DNA of 11,893 nucleotides from Thermoplasmata archaeon (GTDB taxonomy: Archaea; Thermoplasmatota; Thermoplasmata; Lutacidiplasmatales; UBA184), in contig JASHUJ010000139.1 in NCBI GenBank assembly GCA_030040035.1, forward strand, positions 1 through 11,893, written 5' to 3'. The translations under genes were made by a program, and so were the position numbers. Position 1 is the first letter of the stretch. Each line of letters begins with the position of its first letter. This document shows, piece by piece, positions 6,553-11,893 of this stretch. The notes under the pieces are model-generated. The model was not told where the DNA came from and did no database searches. It saw only the letters and a list, made by a program, of their open reading frames with translations.

Positions 6553-8925
6553 CTACGAGGTGTATTGGATCTCGATGTCGTCCAACTCCACGAACCCGGG
6601 TTCGAACGTTCCATTGACGGTCGCGCCCGAGACGTAGCCCCGCCACTCCGCGCTCGCGTAGGGCTCGACGAGCGAATACCGATAGGTGAAGTTCGTCCAA
6701 TGGCTGAGCGAGATCTCGTCCGCCGTGATCACCTGGTAGTACCAGTATCCCGAACCCGAACCGCTCGCGTCGAGGATCGCCACATTCGGGTTTCCCGAAG
6801 TGTTGTGCGGGAAATCGCCCCTGAGCGTAACCGTGACGGTGTACGTGCCGGGGAGGACCGTGAGGTAGGGTCCGTACCAGATCGAGTCTCCCGTGCCCGA
6901 TAGATTGCTGGCGGGTACGGTCTCGATCACCTGGCCGCACGACGAATTTGATTCCGACACCAGCGCCCCCGAGGCGCCGATCGAAAGGTCGCGTCCGCAC
7001 AGCGTGCGCTGGGCGAGCACCGGGCTCACTTCCACGACGTTCGGTGGCCCACGATACCCGAGCTCGAAGAGGTAGACGGAGCCCGGATAGGAAGCAGTCG
7101 AGTACAGCAGGACGACGATCCCGTAGTCGCTCTGGTTGAAGAGCAGCGGCGAGAGGAACGACGGTATGGCGAACCATTGGCTGGAGCTCAGCAGGACATA
7201 CTTCGGGAGGTTCGACGAGTTGAACGGAAGGTACGGCGGCGTTGCAGGGTACCAGAGGAGGGCATAGGCCCGTGCGTTGTTCGCGACGTAGGGGAACAGA
7301 TTGTCGGACGCCAGAATCGGGGCGCCAGCAGGAATCCGATCCAGTACCTGGGAGAGGTACGGATATACCGGGTTCGGTGCGTACTCGAACGAATAGCCGG
7401 CGTACCCCGGGCCGCGAAAGTTGGCTGTGTCGAGCGGGGACATCGCGAGGTTGCTGGCCGCGAGCACCACGATCGCGCCCAGGGCCAGCCCGCGGACGAC
7501 GCTCGGTCCTCGCTTCCAGGACCGATGGCGCATCGCCTCTCGATCGGCGGGGCGCACCTTTCCGATCCACCGAGCACTCGTCGCGACGAATAGCGCCAGG
7601 GTGGCCGCACCCACGCCCGCGCCGATCAGTAGCCCGGGGGTCGCGGCTGTGATGAGCGCCAGGGAGGCTGTCAGACTGGCGATGAAGAAGGGGACCAAGA
7701 GGCCGAGCCATCGAGCTGGGTGAATCTTGGCTCGCCCGGCCGTTGCCGCGGATGCGCCCCATCCGCGAAACATCGAAAGGCCCTCGACGAAGGCTATCGC
7801 GAGGGGGCCGACGGCGATGAACGAGTACTGGAAACCGACCGTCGTGTAAGCGCCGTACGGTACCATGACGACGGAGTAGACGAACCACGGCAGGCTCAGG
7901 ATCAGGAGGCGCTGGCGTACGAGCAGCGGAAGGAAGCCGAACGCCGCCAGGAGCAGCAGCCAGTAGAGCAATCGGCTGCCCACGTCGGTCAACGACAGCC
8001 CCCACCAGTAGACGCCGAGCCAAGTGTACGGGCTCGCCAGCGGAAAAATCGGCGAGGCGCCGGTAATCGTGGCCAGCACATGGTTCGTAATGTAGCTCAG
8101 GACTAGGTGCCCCAGGATCGCGACGCCGAGAAGGCCGGCCAACGGCAGCCAACGCCGCGGAGGTCGGAGAGCTCGTCGGAGCGACTCCGCCGGCTGATGG
8201 ATCAGCGCGGACACGTACGGGAGGCCGAAGTACGCTACAACCCCGATCAACAGGACGGGAAAGACCTCGAGCGTCAACATTCCCGCCAGGACGGGGACGA
8301 GCGCGAGCCAGTAGTGGCGATGGTACCAGAGGTAGTAGGTACAGAGGAACTCGAGCGGGAGAAATGCCTCCCAGTGGAAGTCGAACAGGAGAGCGGATAC
8401 GACGGGGAACGAGAGCAAGTAGACAACGAGCCCGCCGAACAGGACGCCGTCGGGCACCCTTGCGTCCCGACCGATCAGGTACAGCGGGATCGCCGCCGAG
8501 GCTACCGCCAGTCCTTGAACGATGAACAGCGTCCCGGCGAAAGGCCACACCTGATAGACCAGTGCCATGGGAATTGCGACGTAGGTCGGGTGGACGAACA
8601 GGAAGCTGTTCGCGCGCGCGACCTCCCAATCTCCCGCTTCGTAGAGAAGGTGGCCATGGGTCGTCGTCCACAACATCTGCATGTTGATGCCGAGGTCCCA
8701 GTTGGCGGAGTAGAATTCTTGGTAGCGCAGCTCACAAATCGCCGAATAGAGAGCCGCGAAGGCTCCCACAATGCCCAGCAGTAGCAGCAGAGATTGAGCT
8801 CGCCCCGGTGGCGCCTCTCTCCCAGGGTCCGTTCGTTCACCCGAGGGTTCAGGACTGCGCACCCGCCGCGCAACGCTCTCACTGGTCGACGTTGGGTCGA
8901 CCCTCTGCGGGTGATCCGATTCCAT
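6553..8925 (-). CDS. DUF2079 multi-pass membrane protein (GT-C-like) with C-terminal beta-rich domain
   Basis: A 790-residue integral membrane protein. A charged, proline-rich cytoplasmic-type N-terminus (1-43) precedes the first helix (about 45-63). Family signature motifs follow: FYSANWDLGINMQMLW (71-86), FVHPTY (110-115) and FDFHWEAFLPLEF (181-193). About a dozen helices run to about 495. Then comes a soluble domain with LASDNLFPYVANN (538-550), the counterpart of the segment seen in the paralogue at 1-1919. The last 150 residues (about 640-790) have no membrane segment. They look like a beta-sandwich (alternating hydrophobic strands such as GTYTVTVTLRGDF, 693-705, and GFVELDDIEIQY, 777-788), have two cysteines (C643, C663) and several N-X-S/T sites, and may be a carbohydrate-binding module outside the cell. 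DUF2079 function is unproven; by GT-C resemblance it may use polyprenyl-phosphate sugars. It is followed by the family 2 glycosyltransferase. Confidence 0.92.
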   Translation of the reverse strand: MESDHPQRVDPTSTSESVARRVRSPEPSGERTDPGREAPPGRAQSLLLLLGIVGAFAALYSAICELRYQEFYSANWDLGINMQMLWTTTHGHLLYEAGDWEVARANSFLFVHPTYVAIPMALVYQVWPFAGTLFIVQGLAVASAAIPLYLIGRDARVPDGVLFGGLVVYLLSFPVVSALLFDFHWEAFLPLEFLCTYYLWYHRHYWLALVPVLAGMLTLEVFPVLLIGVVAYFGLPYVSALIHQPAESLRRALRPPRRWLPLAGLLGVAILGHLVLSYITNHVLATITGASPIFPLASPYTWLGVYWWGLSLTDVGSRLLYWLLLLAAFGFLPLLVRQRLLILSLPWFVYSVVMVPYGAYTTVGFQYSFIAVGPLAIAFVEGLSMFRGWGASAATAGRAKIHPARWLGLLVPFFIASLTASLALITAATPGLLIGAGVGAATLALFVATSARWIGKVRPADREAMRHRSWKRGPSVVRGLALGAIVVLAASNLAMSPLDTANFRGPGYAGYSFEYAPNPVYPYLSQVLDRIPAGAPILASDNLFPYVANNARAYALLWYPATPPYLPFNSSNLPKYVLLSSSQWFAIPSFLSPLLFNQSDYGIVVLLYSTASYPGSVYLFELGYRGPPNVVEVSPVLAQRTLCGRDLSIGASGALVSESNSSCGQVIETVPASNLSGTGDSIWYGPYLTVLPGTYTVTVTLRGDFPHNTSGNPNVAILDASGSGSGYWYYQVITADEISLSHWTNFTYRYSLVEPYASAEWRGYVSGATVNGTFEPGFVELDDIEIQYTS

Positions 8926-8986
8926 CGAACGTCGAGCCGTACCGCGACGAGCGCTGGCCTCTCCGAGCGACCACCCGCTTACCCGT

Positions 8987-9000
8987 GTAATAACTAACTA
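8987..9000 (-). promoter_or_regulatory. Probable TATA box for the DUF2079 / glycosyltransferase operon
   Basis: The minus strand reads TAGTTAGTTATTAC in otherwise GC-rich DNA. A start site about 25 bases downstream would fall near 8966, giving a leader of about 40 bases to the ATG at 8925. No Shine-Dalgarno is seen next to that ATG. It is a match by composition and spacing only, not a perfect consensus. Confidence 0.4.
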
Positions 9001-9025
9001 CCTCGGACTGGTGGTACGCTATTCT

Positions 9026-9040
9026 GGCGGGAAACCCGCC
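9026..9040. repeat. Tight hairpin, 6-bp GC stem with AAA loop
   Basis: GGCGGG-AAA-CCCGCC is a perfect inverted repeat. No T-tract follows on either strand, so it is not a standard terminator. It may be an operator or a structured RNA element. Confidence 0.4.
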
Positions 9041-9060
9041 CATGCGCCTTCGTCTGCACG

Positions 9061-9085
9061 TATAACAGCCGGGGAAGGATTTATC
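9061..9085 (+). promoter_or_regulatory. Two TATA-like boxes just before the palindrome
   Basis: TATAAC (9061-9066) and TTTATC within GGATTTATCG (9077-9086) are isolated AT-rich elements in GC-rich DNA. On the plus strand they would start transcripts near 9090 and 9107, upstream of the surface protein by about 190-210 bases. They could give a long-leader transcript or drive a small RNA. TATAAC could also be read on the minus strand. Role uncertain. Confidence 0.35.
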
Positions 9086-9099
9086 GGGGGTCGACCCCC
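9086..9099. repeat. Perfect 14-bp palindrome
   Basis: GGGGGTCGACCCCC is fully self-complementary and begins just after the TTTATC box, about where a transcript from that box or the earlier one would begin. It may be a binding site for a dimeric regulator, but a chance G/C palindrome in GC-rich DNA cannot be excluded. Confidence 0.45.
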
Positions 9100-9246
9100 A
9101 TTTCATCCGTGGGCGCCCTCCGTAGGGGGGGAGGGTTCCACCCGGGGACGATATGGAGCTGCCATTGATCGCGCCGGCTACTCCGCCCTCGGCTGGTCGG
9201 TGCCTCCGTTGCCCGTAACTTGACGGCTCCGAATGGGAGCGTCGAG

Positions 9247-9255
9247 CCTATTACC
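9247..9255 (+). promoter_or_regulatory. Probable TATA box of the surface repeat protein gene
   Basis: CCTATTACC stands about 45 bases before the ATG at 9297. A start site about 25 bases downstream would lie near 9276, leaving a roughly 20-base leader. This spacing favours ATG 9297 over the in-frame ATG at 9261. The match to consensus is moderate. Confidence 0.4.
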
Positions 9256-9296
9256 CCAATATGCCGCGCGGTGCGCAGACCTCCGGCGGCGTCCGA

Positions 9297-11893
9297 ATGC
9301 ATCGCCTAGGCAGACTCGATCGACGCCGGACGTCGATCGGGCTCGCCATCCTCTTGGGATTGCTGGCGGGGAGCGCGCTGGCCGCAGCAGCGGCGCCCGG
9401 AGGGGCCGGGACCCTGGGCGCGGTGACCTCTCGCCCGGGCGACGGCGTTCATTTTTCGGGCGCCGGTGGTCCGGACCCTGCAATCTCAGTGGTCCCCTCC
9501 TCGGCCCGGGTCGGAGCCTTCGTCAATGTCTCGGGGACGGGTTTCCTTCCGTCCGGTCAGGTCGAACTCTTCCTCAACCGCTCGGGCAGCTCCACGCTGC
9601 TCGGGGAATGCGCCACGAACGGTACCGGCGACTTCGCCTGCGGTCCTCAGGTGCCGGGGGCGATTGCGGGCTCGTACGAGCTGAATGCTTCCGACCCCGA
9701 GGATAACGCCTCAGCCGCGTTCACAGTCCTTCGTCCTGCGGTAATGCTGACTCCCCAAGGCGGACTTGTCGGCTCGAACGTCAGCGTGAACGGAACCGGG
9801 TTCACGCCCGGAAGCAGCGTCACGCTGAAATTCGACGGCGCCCCACCTCCGGACGGGTGCAGTGTTAGCGGCGAGACGAGCGCCGACGCATTTGGAAACT
9901 TCACGTGCGCCTTTCCGGTCCCGGCCTCTCCTCACGGCGAAGTGACCGTAGAGGCGAACGACTCGTACAACAATGCCAGTGCGCTCTTCGATGTCGGAGC
10001 CAATCTGACCCTGAGCCCTCGGGCGGCGGTCTACGGGAACTCGATCGAGGCGAACGCGAGCGGGTTCCCCGCCTCGGCTCCGGTTCAACTGGCATGGAAC
10101 GCGACACTCGCGGTCTGCTCGGGTACGACCACCGCCTCAGGTTCGTTCGATTGTACGTTCGATGTCCCCGCCGCCTTTGGCGGAGATCATGTGTTGAATT
10201 TGACGGCGGGCGGCGTCTCGTCGCTCGCGACCTTGGACGTCCATCCGTCCGTCACGCTCAGCACGTACGTGGTCCAAGTCGGGGACTCGGTGACCGCCAC
10301 TGGTAACGGCTTCTACAATCGAACCAACTCGGTCCTCGTCCAGTGGAACCACGTGAGCACGCTGTGCCCCAAGACAACCCCCGACTCCGGCTCGGTGACG
10401 TGCAATTTCCGGGTCGCCGCGGATCCGGGAGGCGAATACAACGTGACATTCAATCAGACGCTCACCCACGGAAGCTTCCTCCTGAACGTCTCGCTCAATC
10501 TGACACCGGCGTTCTCGATCGACCCGGACACAGGCGTCGTCGGGACCACGGTCGCCCTGAGCGGGAATGGCTTCGGAAGCTCGACTACTTACACGGACTG
10601 CCTCCAGGCGACCGACGACGCGTACTGCTCATCGGGAAGCTCGTTCACATCCGCCACCAATGGCTCGATCAAGTCGAATACGGTCTTCCAGATCCCGTCG
10701 AAAGGTGCGGGTTCGTACTATCTGGTGGTCTCCCTCGATCAGAGGGTGCTCGCCTTCGCGGGCTTCACGGTGACCCGGGCGAGCGTGGTGCTGACACCGG
10801 ACATCGGTCAGGTCGGGACCTCCCTCAACATCTCGGGCAGCGGGCTGGCCCCCAACACGGACTACAACTACTGTTTCGAGGCCGCCAGTGCCGCCTGTCC
10901 GACGGGGTCCCCCAGCTTCGAGTCGAACAGTACGGGGGGGATGCTACCTCCGAGCGGTATCCCCCTCTCCCTCGTCGTGCCGGCGGTCGCCGCCGGGAAG
11001 TACCACGTCGATATCTCGTACATCTCCGACGGGACTCCGACTCTGATCGGATCGGCCCAGTTCAGCGTCGAGGGCAACGTTTCGAGCACGGTGTACTCCG
11101 CGACGGTCGGTACCCGAGTCGTGGCCAACGGCACGGGACTACCGGGCGCGGTCGCATACACGGTCTCTTGGAGCTCGGGAGCGACACTGTGCTCCGGAAA
11201 CACGACGGCGAACGGGACGCTCGAGTGCTCGTTCGCCGTCCCGCCGTCGGGATACGGTCCGACCTCGGTCGACACGCTCGTCGAAAGTGAACTCTACCTG
11301 TTCACTCTGTTCGTGCAGCCGCAACTAACGGTCGCCCCCGGCTCTGGCCCCGTCGGTACGACGGTCGAGGTCGAGGTGTCCGGTTTCGTCCCCTCCCACT
11401 CGATCGATCTCAACTGGACGAGTTCGACCCTCGAGTGCGGGGGCGATGCCACCAACTCCTCGGGGAGTTTCTCGTGCCCGTTCGCGGTCCCGCCGACGCC
11501 GAACGGGGCCCATCGCATTCAGGCGACCGCGGGGGTCAGTTCGGCGTCGAGTAGCTTCGACGTCACTTCGGCCGTCAGCGCTTCCCCGCTCAATGGAACC
11601 GTGGGGTCGTCGAGTTCCCTCTCGGGTAGCGGCTTCGCGGCGGACGCGAACTACGCCGCGACCTGGAACGGTTCAGTGACCCTGTGTGCCGGTTTGACCG
11701 ATGGCGCGGGCAACCTATCGTGCCCGTTCCATGTTCCCGTCGCACCCGGAGGTTCGACGCCGATCGTCGTCCAGCAAGGATCGCTATCCGTCACGATCCA
11801 CTTCCTCGTTCAGCCGAGTCTCAACGCATCGCCGGCCGAGGGCACCGTTGGCAGTCGCTCGGAAGCGGTCGCTTACGGACTCACGCCCGGCGC
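9297..11893 (+). CDS. Large secreted surface protein of tandem Ig/IPT-like repeats, C-terminus beyond right edge
   Basis: The frame is open for 865 codons to the window end. The N-terminus has several arginines and a hydrophobic run (about 13-29: SIGLAILLGLLAGSALA) followed by alanines. This fits a Sec signal peptide cleaved near 29-33; the RRR before it lacks the full Tat motif. After a short linker come about ten tandem domains of 81-100 residues from residue 62 on. Each opens with a P-x-x-G-x-VG-[ST] strand pair and SGxGF turn, as in IPT/TIG or other Ig-like folds. Cysteines number 18, exactly two in each of the nine complete domains and none elsewhere. I count 32 N-X-S/T sequons, fitting an N-glycosylated archaeal surface protein. 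ATG 9261 is an alternative start that would add 12 residues. It is likely an S-layer-like, adhesin or fibre protein; the anchor is not visible. Glycosylation by the neighbouring enzymes is inferred. Confidence 0.88.
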   Translation, partial: MHRLGRLDRRRTSIGLAILLGLLAGSALAAAAAPGGAGTLGAVTSRPGDGVHFSGAGGPDPAISVVPSSARVGAFVNVSGTGFLPSGQVELFLNRSGSSTLLGECATNGTGDFACGPQVPGAIAGSYELNASDPEDNASAAFTVLRPAVMLTPQGGLVGSNVSVNGTGFTPGSSVTLKFDGAPPPDGCSVSGETSADAFGNFTCAFPVPASPHGEVTVEANDSYNNASALFDVGANLTLSPRAAVYGNSIEANASGFPASAPVQLAWNATLAVCSGTTTASGSFDCTFDVPAAFGGDHVLNLTAGGVSSLATLDVHPSVTLSTYVVQVGDSVTATGNGFYNRTNSVLVQWNHVSTLCPKTTPDSGSVTCNFRVAADPGGEYNVTFNQTLTHGSFLLNVSLNLTPAFSIDPDTGVVGTTVALSGNGFGSSTTYTDCLQATDDAYCSSGSSFTSATNGSIKSNTVFQIPSKGAGSYYLVVSLDQRVLAFAGFTVTRASVVLTPDIGQVGTSLNISGSGLAPNTDYNYCFEAASAACPTGSPSFESNSTGGMLPPSGIPLSLVVPAVAAGKYHVDISYISDGTPTLIGSAQFSVEGNVSSTVYSATVGTRVVANGTGLPGAVAYTVSWSSGATLCSGNTTANGTLECSFAVPPSGYGPTSVDTLVESELYLFTLFVQPQLTVAPGSGPVGTTVEVEVSGFVPSHSIDLNWTSSTLECGGDATNSSGSFSCPFAVPPTPNGAHRIQATAGVSSASSSFDVTSAVSASPLNGTVGSSSSLSGSGFAADANYAATWNGSVTLCAGLTDGAGNLSCPFHVPVAPGGSTPIVVQQGSLSVTIHFLVQPSLNASPAEGTVGSRSEAVAYGLTPG
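9480..11893 (+). repeat. Array of about ten coding repeats within the surface protein
   Basis: Using the conserved VG of each unit as anchor, repeats occur at residues 73, 159, 247, 329, 416, 507, 605, 687, 770 and 852, so periods are 86, 88, 82, 87, 91, 98, 82, 83 and 82; the tenth unit is cut by the window. The consensus of the common type is W-[NS]-x(4-6)-C-x(10-12)-C-x-F-x-VP-x(2)-PGG. Units five and six (about 402-594) are longer and differ: their cysteines are 9 and 8 apart, in TDCLQATDDAYC and NYCFEAASAAC. The repeats are divergent at DNA level, so they look old rather than freshly duplicated. Confidence 0.82.

Larger units (their letters stand above)
8926..9296. other. 371-base divergent intergenic region with structured and AT-rich elements
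   Basis: This stretch separates the DUF2079 gene (minus) from the surface repeat protein (plus). It holds AT-rich boxes at 8987-9000, 9061-9066, 9080-9085 and 9247-9255, a tight hairpin at 9026-9040 and a 14-bp palindrome at 9086-9099. I see no convincing protein gene or tRNA. A 21-codon ATG-TAA frame at 9153-9218 is too short to support. Its length and structure exceed what two simple promoters need, so a regulatory region or a small RNA is possible. Confidence 0.6.

Noticed and set aside
5730..6617. A 295-codon plus-strand frame opposite the family 2 glycosyltransferase
   Set aside because: It is antisense to a gene with intact GT2 motifs. The translation is low in hydrophobic structure and shows no known domain.
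6404..8671. A 755-codon open frame on the minus strand overlapping the second DUF2079 gene
   Set aside because: It lies in another frame of the same strand inside a gene with clear family motifs and membrane helices. Its product is rich in Arg, Pro, Gly and Ala with no recognisable domain. Long accidental frames are common in GC-rich DNA because stop codons are AT-rich.
9153..9218. A 21-codon ATG-to-TAA frame ending in a CLRCP sequence in the divergent intergenic region
   Set aside because: It is too short to tell from chance, with no well-spaced Shine-Dalgarno seen. The Cys-x-x-Cys is suggestive but not enough.
9297..9390. Twin-arginine (Tat) signal on the surface protein
   Set aside because: RRR precedes the hydrophobic segment but the S/T-R-R-x-F-L-K pattern is incomplete, so an ordinary Sec signal is the simpler reading.
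10343..11290. A 315-codon plus-strand frame inside the surface protein
   Set aside because: It is the shifted frame of the repeat protein, whose own frame keeps the periodic VG, SGxGF and cysteine pattern throughout.

Overview
The window is GC-rich (roughly 60% or more by eye) and densely coding. It carries seven protein genes, two of them cut by the window edges. No rRNA, tRNA, CRISPR array or transposase was seen. I infer an archaeon, most likely an uncultured high-GC Thermoplasmatota-like lineage. The reasons are AT-rich TATA-like boxes placed about 25-30 bp before likely start sites, short leaders without Shine-Dalgarno sequences on several genes, two DUF2079 membrane proteins, and a secreted repeat protein unusually rich in N-X-S/T sequons. 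A GC-rich bacterium such as an actinobacterium is not excluded from the sequence alone.

Layout, left to right. (1) 1-1919, minus strand: a DUF2079 polytopic membrane protein whose C-terminus lies beyond the left edge. (2) 1920-2125: a divergent promoter region with one near-symmetric TATA box. (3) 2126-4388, plus strand: two tandem paralogous GT4-type (GT-B fold) glycosyltransferases. (4) 4389-4517: a gap with an inverted repeat. (5) 4518-5312, plus: a class I SAM-dependent methyltransferase. (6) 5376-6407, minus: a GT-A (family 2) glycosyltransferase, convergent with the methyltransferase. (7) 6553-8925, minus: a second, complete DUF2079 protein, probably co-transcribed with the family 2 glycosyltransferase. 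(8) 8926-9296: a 371-base divergent intergenic region with several AT-rich promoter-like boxes, a tight hairpin and a 14-bp palindrome. (9) 9297 to the right edge, plus: the first 865 residues of a large secreted protein built from about ten 80-100 residue Ig/IPT-like repeats, each complete one carrying exactly one cysteine pair.

Taken together this looks like a cell-surface glycan and surface-protein locus. The cytoplasmic glycosyltransferases and the methyltransferase could build and cap an oligosaccharide. The two DUF2079 proteins, which belong to the GT-C superfamily as I recall the Pfam clan, could act at the membrane with lipid-linked sugars. The repeat protein is an obvious candidate acceptor of N-glycans. 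The link between the glycan genes and this particular protein is inferred from proximity and sequon density; nothing in the sequence proves it.

Both large partial genes (1-1919 minus and 9297-11893 plus) run off the window, so their C-termini and any membrane anchor cannot be seen.
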